Part shown: positions 51,442 to 60,300 of the stretch, in pieces
How positions within the stretch are numbered: position 1 is the first letter of the stretch
How the letters are laid out: each line of letters begins with the position of its first letter
Source: Archangium violaceum
GTDB lineage: Bacteria > Myxococcota > Myxococcia > Myxococcales > Myxococcaceae
Assembly: GCF_016859125.1 (NCBI RefSeq)
Contig: NZ_CP069338.1
Location: 12,093,501 to 12,157,500, forward strand
Length of the DNA stretch: 64,000 nucleotides
Direction: 5' to 3'
Program-made: the position numbers and the translations under genes
Notes under the pieces: model-generated
What the model was told of the DNA's origin: nothing
Seen by the model: the letters and a program-made list of their open reading frames with translations, nothing else
The model's database searches: none

Positions 51442-53118
51442 ATGCGTTGCTGGCTGCTCATCGGGTGCCTGGGAGTCCTGCCGCCGGCCCAGGCGCCGCT
51501 CGCCCAGAGCGTGGAGCGCACGGTGGAGGTCCACGCGGAAGACCTCTCCGTGGAACGTGCCCTGACCCCCGGTGGTGAGGGCTGGCGCACCGTCCCACCA
51601 TCGCGAGTCGCCGAGGGGCCGGCGCCCTTCTGGATTCGCACATGGGTCCAGGTGCCTCCGCGAGCGCCAGGGGCCCCCACGCCCGTCCTGGCCCTCTCCC
51701 TTCTGGGCTCATGGGAGGCCTGGTGGGATGGAGCGCTCCTGGGGCGCAATGGCCACGTGGGACGGACGCCTGAAGAGGAGCTCCCGGGCCACGTGGACGT
51801 GCTGCTCCCCCTTCCGCCCGAGCACGCCACGGCGGGCCCGCACCTGCTGGTCATCCGGGCCTCCGCGCACCATCTCGGTTTCGAGCCCGTCGGCACGCTC
51901 CACCGTCTCCAGGTAGGCGCAGCCTCCCAGCTCGCCCGGGCCCGCCTGCTCTGGCTCGTGCCCTCCCTGGCCCTCCTGGGCGCGCTGGTGCTGATGGGCT
52001 CGCACTACCTCGCGCGGTACTTCATGGAGCGCCGCGGCCGCGCCACCCTGTTGCTGGGACTGCTCTGCCTCGCTGCCTCGGCGCAGCTGCTCCTCGAGGC
52101 GTGGCGAGGGCTCGCGAACTATCCCTATCCCCTGCACATCGTCCGGCTCTGGCTCCTGTCCGCCTCCACGTTGACGGTGGCCGTCCTCCTCCCCACGACC
52201 CTGCACGCGGCCTTCCGCGAACCCCGCCGGGCCCCCTGGTGGGGCGCGCTGGCCGTGAGCCTGATGGGCCTCAGCGCGGTCCCTGGCTTCGATGGCAGGA
52301 ACGCGGTGGCCCTGGGGCTCTCCCTGGGCGCCTCCCTCCTCATCGCGCTGCGAGCCCGGCGGCGGCGGGAACCGGGCGCGTGGGCCGCCCTGGGAGGACT
52401 CGGCCTTGCCCTGGCGCTCTACCTCACGGGCCCCCTGGACTTTCCAGAGCGCGGCTTCTTCATCGCCTTCGGAGGGTTGCTGCTGTACCTGGGCGCGGTG
52501 CACGCCCATCAGCTCCGCCGCCAGCAGCAGCGGTTGGAGTCCGCCACGCGTGCCTCGGAGCGCCTCCAACTGGAGCTGCTCAAGCGCAGCATCCAGCCCC
52601 ACTTCCTGATGAACACCCTGGGCGCCATGAGCGAATGGGTGGAGACGGAACCCGCCCAGGCCGTGCGCTTCATCGAGTCCCTGGGCGCGGTGTACCGGCA
52701 CCTGCTGAGCATCTCGGGAGAGCGGGCCATCCCGCTCGCCCGGGAGCTGGAGCTGTGTCGTGCCTATCTGGAGGTCATGGGCTTCCGCCATGGCCTCGCC
52801 TTCACGCTGGAGGCCCCGGGCGTCGATGGTGAGGCGATCGTGCCTCCAGCGGTGCTCCACACCCTGCTGGAGAACGCCTTCAGCCACAATCGCTACACGA
52901 CGCCAGTCACCTTCCACCTCCAGGAGGGACACGCGGGAGGCCGCAGGCGCTACGTCTTCAGCGCGCCCGCCGGCACGGGCGCCACGCCTCGCGTGGGCGA
53001 GGGGACGGGTACCCGCTACCTCGAGGCGAGGCTGGATGAGACCTTCCCTGGCGCCTGGAGTCTGGTGCAGGAACCCACGGAGACGGGGTGGACCACGGTG
53101 ATGGAGATTCCCGCGTGA
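51442..53118 (+). CDS. LytS-type sensor histidine kinase with 7TM-like sensor
   Basis: A 558-residue membrane kinase. After a signal segment, an extracytoplasmic beta-rich domain (about 25-170, LSLLGSWEAWWDGALLGRNG) resembles 7TMR-DISM extracellular domains, followed by several membrane segments (about 170-350). The cytoplasmic part has the LytS/YehU motif IQPHFLMNTLGAM with His387, N box VLHTLLENAFSHN and a degenerate G box (APAGTGATP where DxG is usual). It is coupled by GTGA overlap to the LytTR regulator. The ligand is likely a carbohydrate-type or peptide signal outside the cell; this is inference from the domain. Confidence 0.87.
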   Translation: MRCWLLIGCLGVLPPAQAPLAQSVERTVEVHAEDLSVERALTPGGEGWRTVPPSRVAEGPAPFWIRTWVQVPPRAPGAPTPVLALSLLGSWEAWWDGALLGRNGHVGRTPEEELPGHVDVLLPLPPEHATAGPHLLVIRASAHHLGFEPVGTLHRLQVGAASQLARARLLWLVPSLALLGALVLMGSHYLARYFMERRGRATLLLGLLCLAASAQLLLEAWRGLANYPYPLHIVRLWLLSASTLTVAVLLPTTLHAAFREPRRAPWWGALAVSLMGLSAVPGFDGRNAVALGLSLGASLLIALRARRRREPGAWAALGGLGLALALYLTGPLDFPERGFFIAFGGLLLYLGAVHAHQLRRQQQRLESATRASERLQLELLKRSIQPHFLMNTLGAMSEWVETEPAQAVRFIESLGAVYRHLLSISGERAIPLARELELCRAYLEVMGFRHGLAFTLEAPGVDGEAIVPPAVLHTLLENAFSHNRYTTPVTFHLQEGHAGGRRRYVFSAPAGTGATPRVGEGTGTRYLEARLDETFPGAWSLVQEPTETGWTTVMEIPA

Positions 53119-53837
53119 AGGTGCTCATCGTGGAGGATGAGCCCATGGCGGCCCGGCGCCTGGAGCGACTTTGCCGGGAGCTGCTGGGACAGGGCCTGCC
53201 GCCGCCCCTCGTACGCGCGAGCCTCGCGGATGCGCGAGAGGTCCTGGCCGAGCGCACCGTGGACCTGGTGCTGCTGGACCTGGACCTCTCGGGAGAGGAC
53301 GGCTTCCAGCTGCTGGAAGAGGTCGCGGCCGGTTCCTTCCACACGGTGGTGGTGTCGGCGAACACGGACCAGGCCCTGCGCGCCTTCGAGTTCGGGGTGC
53401 TGGACTTCGTGGCCAAGCCCTACACGCGGGAGCGCCTGGAGAAGGCGCTCGCGCGCGTCCGGGGCCGTGGCGCGGGCCCGTTGCGGACGCTGGCCGTGCG
53501 CAAGGGCGGTGGCATCCTCCGCGTGCCCCTGGAGACCGTGGCCTACATCCAGGGCGCCGGGGACTACGCGGAGCTGGTGCTCCGCGATGGCGGCACCGAG
53601 CTGAGCGAGAAGAGTCTGGACCGGCTGGAGGTACTGCTCCCCACCGATTTCGTGCGCATCCACCGCTCGTATCTGGTTCCCCTCCAGGACGTGGCCCGCC
53701 TGTGGACACTGGAGGGCTCGCGCACGACCGTGGAGCTGAAGAGTGGCCTCCAGCTTCCCGTGGGCCGGAGCCGGGTGAAAGCACTCAAGGCGCGGCTGGA
53801 ACCAGCGCCCCCGGATATCCGGATGCCGCGAGAGTAG
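53115..53837 (+). CDS. LytTR-family response regulator
   Basis: A 240-residue regulator: receiver (VLIVEDEPMAARRLERLC, phospho-Asp55 in LVLLDLDLSGEDGF, Lys in VAKPYTRERL) and C-terminal LytTR DNA-binding domain (VAYIQGAGDYAELVLRDGG, then FVRIHRSYLVPL). The start GTG 53115 overlaps the kinase stop, so the two proteins form one two-component system. LytTR proteins bind direct repeats upstream of targets; likely targets are not marked in the window. Confidence 0.94.
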   Translation: MKVLIVEDEPMAARRLERLCRELLGQGLPPPLVRASLADAREVLAERTVDLVLLDLDLSGEDGFQLLEEVAAGSFHTVVVSANTDQALRAFEFGVLDFVAKPYTRERLEKALARVRGRGAGPLRTLAVRKGGGILRVPLETVAYIQGAGDYAELVLRDGGTELSEKSLDRLEVLLPTDFVRIHRSYLVPLQDVARLWTLEGSRTTVELKSGLQLPVGRSRVKALKARLEPAPPDIRMPRE

Positions 53838-53938
53838 CGGGCACGGCGCTCGAGAAATCCGTTGGCGGCCCTTCTTTTTTGAGATGGTGGCCGGGCCGGT
53901 CCCTCTCCCGCCTGACCCCCCCCTGGAAGGAGACACCC

Positions 53939-55390
53939 ATGAGGATCCTGAGATTCGTCACATCCCTGGCACTGGCAGGCGCGCTTTCCGCCTGTGGCGA
54001 CGGAGCCCCGGCCGAGGCTCTCGAGCTCGACTCCGTCGAGTCCTCGCTGGACTGCGCCGCCCTGAGTGCCCCCGTGTATCACCGCATCCGGCCGACGTCG
54101 GGTGACAGCCTCTACACGACCAACGCGAACGAGGCGGCCAACGCCGATACGACCTACGGCTACACCGAAGACCGCGGCGTGGCCTTCCACGCCGCCCGTG
54201 CCACGGGGACGGGGTTGTCCCCCGTCTACCGCATCTACAGCCCGAGCCGGGGCGAGCACTTCTGGACCATCGACGCGACGGAAAAGCAGAACCTCGTGAG
54301 CACGGGAGGCTTCACCACCGACGAGGGCATCGGCTTCTACGCCTCGAAGACGGCGGATCCGTGCCTCGTCCCCGTGTACCGCTACTCCCACACGTCGCTC
54401 AGGAAGCACCGCTTCGCCACCACCGAGGCCGAGCGCAACAGCCTGAGCGCCGCCGGGTGGATCGACGAGGGCATCAAGCTCTACGCCGCGCCCGCCTCCA
54501 CCCAGCCCGTCGACACGAAGTTCACCCTCGTCGTCATCCCGGACACGCAGAACGAGGTCGTCAACAACTCGACCCTCATCGACCACCGCATGCAGTGGCT
54601 CGCCGACAACAAGTCCGCGCTCGACATCCGCTTCGTGATGCAGACCGGCGACATGATGAACTGGGACACGCCCGACCACATCCAGTACGAGCGCGCCAGC
54701 AATGCACTCGAGCGACTGGAGGCCGCCGGGATTCCCTACGCGCTCGCCATTGGAAACCATGACACGGCGGCCACCTGCACGGGCGGCGGTGCCTGCCCCG
54801 GCAACGTAAACGCCAACCTGCGCAACACCACCACGTTCAACACGTACTTCCCGACGACGCGGTTCAAGGCGCTCACTGGCGTGTACGAGACGGGGAAGTG
54901 CGACAACGCCTATCACACGTTCACGGCGGGTGGCCTGAACTGGCTCGTGCTCAACCTGGAGTTGTGGGCCCGCACGGGCGCGGTCAATTGGGCGAAGACG
55001 GTGCTGGCCCAGCATCCCCACCACAACGTCATCGTCATCACCCACTCGCACCAGACGAGCAGCGGCGGCATCGAGCAGAGCAATGGTGGCTATGGCAACA
55101 ACAGCCCCCAGTACGTGTTCGACAACGCGCTCAAGCAGTACCCCAACGTGCGGTTCATCTTCTCCGGCCATGTGGGCTCCTCGGCCTATCGCAAGACAAC
55201 CGGTGTCCAGGGCAACGAGATCCACCAGATCCTGACGACCTACCATGACTCGAAGACGAACCCGACGCGGCTGCTCGAGATCGACACCGCCGCGAACACC
55301 TTCTCCACGCGCGTGTACTCGCCCTACACGAACGCGGAGAAGCAGGACGGCTCGAAGTTCACCGTCAGCAACGTCTCCTGGGTTCGCTAG
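53939..55390 (+). CDS. Lipoprotein with DUF5648-type repeats and a metallophosphoesterase domain
   Basis: The 483-residue product has a lipoprotein signal (LALAGALSAC). Residues about 40-175 hold three repeats of the form VYRxYSxxxxxHFxTTxxxE with GYTEDRGVAFHA or GFTTDEGIGFYA ends. Such repeats occur in many secreted proteins and are thought to bind surfaces or sugars. A calcineurin-like domain follows: LVVIPDTQNEVVNNS, FVMQTGDMMNWDT, ALAIGNHDTA, VIVITHSHQ and FIFSGHVGSS. The enzyme would act at the cell surface. ATG 53939 starts the signal peptide and lies behind GGAAGGAG. Confidence 0.88.
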   Translation: MRILRFVTSLALAGALSACGDGAPAEALELDSVESSLDCAALSAPVYHRIRPTSGDSLYTTNANEAANADTTYGYTEDRGVAFHAARATGTGLSPVYRIYSPSRGEHFWTIDATEKQNLVSTGGFTTDEGIGFYASKTADPCLVPVYRYSHTSLRKHRFATTEAERNSLSAAGWIDEGIKLYAAPASTQPVDTKFTLVVIPDTQNEVVNNSTLIDHRMQWLADNKSALDIRFVMQTGDMMNWDTPDHIQYERASNALERLEAAGIPYALAIGNHDTAATCTGGGACPGNVNANLRNTTTFNTYFPTTRFKALTGVYETGKCDNAYHTFTAGGLNWLVLNLELWARTGAVNWAKTVLAQHPHHNVIVITHSHQTSSGGIEQSNGGYGNNSPQYVFDNALKQYPNVRFIFSGHVGSSAYRKTTGVQGNEIHQILTTYHDSKTNPTRLLEIDTAANTFSTRVYSPYTNAEKQDGSKFTVSNVSWVR

Positions 55391-55399
55391 GAGGTAGCC

Positions 55400-55425
55400 G
55401 GGGCCGGAGGAGCGAGTCCGGCCCC
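55400..55425 (+). terminator. Hairpin after the phosphoesterase gene
   Basis: GGGGCCGGA pairs with TCCGGCCCC (nine base pairs, eight-base loop) ten bases after the stop codon. A CCCAAAAGGGGG tract follows rather than a T-run. Confidence 0.6.
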
Positions 55426-55552
55426 CCCAAAAGGGGGAGCAATCGCTCACCATTGTCACACAACGTCAGTTCTGACAGGTTGTCGGGCACCGGTTCTACC
55501 CTTGTCAGGGACCCTGTCCGCCTTTCCGGCGACAAGAAAGCGAATCCACACC

Positions 55553-56386
55553 ATGCCCAGAGTCAACCGCAAGCCCTCACCGCCACCGTCACCGTCCACC
55601 TCCCAGCTCACGGGTAACAACAAGCCCCTACCGGATGCGGTCACGCGCACGGACAACCAGAAGTATGGCGTCTACCTGGATAGCGCGAACGTGGACAAGA
55701 AGACCGGGGCCTCGCTCTTCGTCAACACCAACGTCCCGCCCCCCAAATTCCAAGGCATCGGGAATGAGACGCAGAGTCCCACGACCTACGCCCACGGAAC
55801 GGACACCTTCGAGCGCTACCAGTTCCAGAAGGGAGTGAAGGACTGCGCGCACAACGCCGAGGAGGTCCAGCACGGCAAGCCATTGCTACCGCCCGCCAAA
55901 CACGCGGACAATGAGTTCACCCTCGCCAGCAAGGAGAAGGTGACGGGCCAGGTGTTTGGTTATTCCCACGAAGACAACATCGAGGTGTCCAAGCAGGCCA
56001 GGAAGACGAACCCCAACGCCGTCAATCACAACGCGAATCCCCAGCCTGGCGAGTCCTATGGCATCATCCGGCAACACGAGCCGAGGAACGGCCAGTCGCC
56101 CTTCCACTTCGCGCCCGTCGTGGCCAGGGATGGAAACCAGACCATCACCGCGGAGCAGACCGCGGGAACCTCGGATGCCAAGAGTCGGAACACCTACCCG
56201 ACCATGGACGTGTACCGGGTGGGCGACAATCAGGACTCCTTCCATAATCGCTATGCCAACAAGGACGGTTACGGAAAGGACGCCATCACCGTGACCACCC
56301 AGAAGTGGGGCCCGCAGACCTTGAGGGAGAACGATCCCAAGCCGGATGCGACGGAGCCCCTGAGCAAGAAACAGAGAACGGAGTAG
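55553..56386 (+). CDS. Putative papain-fold effector (unknown)
   Basis: A 277-residue hydrophilic protein without a signal peptide, rich in Asn, Gln and Pro. The N terminus (PRVNRKPSPPPSPSTSQLTG) is disordered. The likely catalytic pair is Cys98 in VKDCAHNAEEV and His185 in PFHFAPVVARDGNQTITAEQ, with Glu201 or a later Asn as third residue. A Cys-helix followed by an HxAxVVA strand and a TxE strand is the pattern of NlpC/P60 and related papain-like hydrolases and toxins. The absence of a Sec signal with a possibly lytic fold suggests delivery by a contractile or other dedicated system. It lies convergent with the annexin-repeat operon. Function is inferred. Confidence 0.5.
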   Translation: MPRVNRKPSPPPSPSTSQLTGNNKPLPDAVTRTDNQKYGVYLDSANVDKKTGASLFVNTNVPPPKFQGIGNETQSPTTYAHGTDTFERYQFQKGVKDCAHNAEEVQHGKPLLPPAKHADNEFTLASKEKVTGQVFGYSHEDNIEVSKQARKTNPNAVNHNANPQPGESYGIIRQHEPRNGQSPFHFAPVVARDGNQTITAEQTAGTSDAKSRNTYPTMDVYRVGDNQDSFHNRYANKDGYGKDAITVTTQKWGPQTLRENDPKPDATEPLSKKQRTE

Positions 56387-56571
56387 CCCCTTTCGGGGCA
56401 TCACCCCATGGGAGGTTACGAGTTCCCCCTCCGCGCGGCGCCCGGCACACGTGTGCCAGCGCGCTCGAGGGGTACTGGCACGCCGGGGCGCCTTCGCGAT
56501 GCAGGGGAACACCGCGATGGTGGCCAATGACTGGCCCTACTCGGCCCGCTTGGACTCCGGGGCCACCCGTG

Positions 56572-57384
56572 TCACGCGGCCGGGCTCTTTCGCCTGATGG
56601 ACACGAGGCCAGGAGGGAGTGGCTTCCCGGGCGTCCAGCCCTCCAGGGAGCTCCAGAGCGTCACCACCGCTCGCGCCAGGGGGGCCACCTGCTCCGGAAC
56701 CCGCCCCTTGTCGAACCATGCGACCTTCTCGCCCTCGGGGGTCTCCCGGTCGAGCGCCACGGTGGTCGCGGTGTCCGCCGGGTTGGAGTCCAGGTCCTCG
56801 GGATCCAGGTCCGCCACGCGGTTCCAGTCCTCGAGCGCCCCGGGCGACAGCTGCGCGTCGACGACTCCCCCACCCGGAAGCTGGAGCCGGACCGCTCCGC
56901 TCGAGTGCACCGACAGGGTGCGTCCTCCGACCGTCCACCGGGTGAGCGCGCCCTCGAGGACTGGCGACAGGTGCGGGTCGTCAACCAGTTCGGCCGCGGA
57001 CGGGAGGGGCTCGGGGTACAGGCCCGCGACCGAGGTGAGGGGCCGCTCGGGCATGAGCTCGGTGCGCGCGCGCCACCGGCCGGTTCGCAGGAGCCAGGTG
57101 AGGAAGTCGCGCGCGCGTGCCATCGAATCGGCGTAGCCCCGCTGGTCGATTCTCACACCGTCCGGGTAGACCGCGACCAGCACCCCGTGGACCGGGAATT
57201 CGGTGGGGTGGGCGATGCGCCACTCGCGCGCGTCGCGGGCGCTCCGGACACGATCGGCGAGGAAGAACTCCTTGCCGTTCACCGGATCACGCCACGCCCA
57301 GGGTAGGGACTCGAGGTGCGCCTCGATCGCCGAGACGTCGAGCGGAGCGTCGGTGCGGGTGAGCCATGCGCTCTCGAACTTCAC
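56572..57384 (-). CDS. Candidate immunity protein of the annexin-repeat operon
   Basis: A 270-residue cytoplasmic protein with no recognised family. It opens MKFESAWLTRTDAPLDVSAI and has a mixed alpha/beta composition with strands such as GVLVAVYPDGVRIDQRG, TRWTVGGRTLSVHSSGAVRL and KVAWFDKGRVP. GTG 57384 begins one base after the toxin stop, so translation is coupled. A small gene immediately 3' of a very large secreted-type protein is the usual place for an immunity gene. That role is inference from position only. Confidence 0.5.
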   Translation of the reverse strand: MKFESAWLTRTDAPLDVSAIEAHLESLPWAWRDPVNGKEFFLADRVRSARDAREWRIAHPTEFPVHGVLVAVYPDGVRIDQRGYADSMARARDFLTWLLRTGRWRARTELMPERPLTSVAGLYPEPLPSAAELVDDPHLSPVLEGALTRWTVGGRTLSVHSSGAVRLQLPGGGVVDAQLSPGALEDWNRVADLDPEDLDSNPADTATTVALDRETPEGEKVAWFDKGRVPEQVAPLARAVVTLWSSLEGWTPGKPLPPGLVSIRRKSPAA

Positions 57385-57385
57385 G

Positions 57386-60300
57386 TCAGGTGCCTCCGCT
57401 GGTGGGGGACGGTTCGGTGGACCGCAGGTGACCGGCCTCGACGATTCTCAGCTCGAACGCCTTGGCCTGGATCGGGTTCGTACCACGGTCGTACGGGTTC
57501 GGCACGACTCCCGGTCCCTTGGGGACGGCCTGCCCCTTGGCGTCGAGCTTGAACGCCACGCTGTTCTGGTCGACCGCCGTGTGGACCCCGTCGGCGAGGA
57601 CCTCGATGCTGTAGCTCGGCTCCGAGGTGAACTGGTCGCCTTGTGGCTTCACCCGGACGAGCGTGCCATCGCTGTACTGGTAGGCCTGCTGCGGCTTGCC
57701 GTTGGGGAGCGTCGTGTCGGGCAGGCGCGTCGCGCGGCCCGCCGAGACATCCGCCATCATCCGCGCCTCGATCTGCGCGACCGGGAGTCCGCTCAGCTGC
57801 GGTGAGAGCTGCTTCGCGGCCATGCCGCGGCTCCCGCTCGTGAAGGCGTTCAGCGCGCGCTGGTCCTCGGGGCGGAGGTTCCACGTGCTCGGATCGGCCA
57901 GGGCCTTGTCGGCACGGGTTCGGGCCGCCCTGGTCGCGACGTCGTTCGCGACTACGGTCGCGGCCTCCTTCGCCTTCTGGCGAGCGGCATTCCCCGCGGC
58001 CTTCGGCGCGTCCCCAGCCCGGCGCGCTTCCTCGTAGGCCTGGCTATAGGCCTTGCTCCAGGCGTCTTCGATTTCCTTGAGGGGCGCTGCATTGCCCTCG
58101 AAGTCCATCTTGCCGGAGATCTTGACCATCGCGTTGGCCCGCTCGGCGGGCAGACGCTGGGCCAGCTCGGTCTTGATACCCTCGAGCTTCTTGCTGAGAT
58201 CCTCGGCGGCGACGAAGCCGCGGGCCGGGTCGAGCGAGTTGACCTGCTGCTCGTGCGTCGCCAGCTGCTTGCGCAGGCTCTCCAGCTCGCGCTCCATGTC
58301 CGCGCGCTGCGCCGCCGTCGGCACCCGGGTGCTGTTGTCCAGACTGTGCAGACGGGTGTCGATCTTCCGCTGCACGCCCTCCAGCTCGCTGATGAGGGAC
58401 TTGAGCTTCTTCACCTCCAGCTGTGACTCGAAGCCCTGCGTGCCATAGCCCGGCTGGCGGGTGAGGGCCTGCATGGCGCGGTCCCGGAGCTGGCGGACCT
58501 GTCCCAGCGGTCCCTCGTACTTCTGCAGCGTCCGGGCCGTTTCCATGTGTGCTTGAATCTGCGCGGACGTGGCCCTGGGGCCGGCTTCAATCTGGACGCG
58601 CCCACCATCGCCGTAGCGCACGCGGACGGTGCTCCCCTCCAGCGTGGGATTGCGCACCACGGGGACTTCCCTCGGCTGCGCCAGCCGCGACGCGCCCTGC
58701 ATGACGCCGTCCATGGCCGCACCGCCACCCGCGCCGAACACCGAGCCCACGGTGCCGTCCACCACCGCGCGCTGGCCCACCTGCGACAGGCCCGACATCA
58801 CGCCGTTGCGCCACGTCTCGCTCTGCATGGCCTGATCCAGCGCGCCGGAGGTAGCGCCGCCGACGCCACCTTCCCAAGCGCCCTGGATGGCCGTGCCGCG
58901 CAGCCGCTGGGCCACTGTCTGCTTGACGGCCTGCTCGGTGACCTCGCTGGCGGCGACGGCGGTGCCCGTACCACCCAGTCCCTTGGGCAGAGGGATGACG
59001 GCGGTGCCACCCTCCACCGCGCCCAACGCGCCCTGGTGCAGCAGGCCGTCGGTGCCCAGCGCGTCGCCCTTGAAGTAGGCCTGCGTCGCCATGCGGGTGC
59101 CCGCGCCCAGCGCCGCGTAGGCACCCACGGCCAGCGGCGTCGCCGCGCCACCCGTGGCCACCACCGCCGCCGTCGTCACCACCGCCACCGCGGCCGTGGC
59201 CGCCATGTCCGCGGTGCTGTCCTTCGTCTCCTGCACGTCCTTGACGTCGTCGGTGGAGTAGCCCAGCCGGCGGTTGGCCGCGTCCGTGTTGCCGGAAGAG
59301 ATGGCCGCCTCCGCCGCGTTCAGGTTGCGATCCAACCTCGCCGCGTCCGACTCGCCCTTCGTCCAGGTCTGGAGGGTGTTGATGACGCCCAGGCCGCCGC
59401 TCTGCTCGAACTGCTGCTGCTCGCGCAGCCGCTGCAATTGCTGCTGCGCCGCGTCCGGGGCGTTCGGGTCGATGGCCCCCTGGTCATACATCTGCTCGAG
59501 GACCTCGAACTCGTCGCGGCCACCCAGCTCCGAGTCGAGGTCCGCGCGCAGGTCCTTCTTGTAGAGCTCGCGATAGGCCGTGGTGATGTCGTTGATCTGC
59601 GCCTTGGACTTGTTGCCCAGCACCTCGCGCAGGGCGGCCTCATCGGTGCCCAGGCCGTCCATGGCGCGGTGCAGCCGCTCGGCGTCCGCGCGGGCCTGGC
59701 CCATCCGATCATTGGCGGCCGGTGGGTTGAGGTAGCGCAGGCCCACGGCGGCATCGTCGCCACCCCAGCCGCGCACCTCGGACTCCAGCGAGCGGTTCGT
59801 CTGCCGTTGGAACTCCGCCTTCAGGGCGGGCATGTCCTCGGGCTTCGTGTTCTCGAGGACGTCGAGGATGGCGTCCTTGTCCGCGCCGAACCAGCCCTGC
59901 GTGGCGCTGTTGATCTGAGCGGCGCTGGCGGCGGCGGAGTTGCCCTCCAGCAGACCGCGGGCGCGCGTGTAGTCCTCCTTCGACAGCTTCTGCTGCATCT
60001 CCGCCTGGAGGGCGGTGTCCGCCAGGAGGATCTCCTTCTGCTCGGGCGGCAGGTCCTCGAGGGTGTCGAACACCCTCTGGCTGTCGGGGCCGAAGAAGCC
60101 CTGGAGCGAGTCATGCACCTTGCTGCGCGCGGCGCTGGCCTCGAGCTGCGCCACCTGCGCGGGCGCGGTGGCCTGGGTGGTGGCCAGCAGGCTGTCGAGC
60201 TGGGCCTCCTGCGCGCCGTCCAGGTCGGAGGCGAGCGCCTTCTTCATGAACTCCTCGGGCGTGGCGGCCTGGATGTCGCGGTGATCCTCCGCGTACATCT

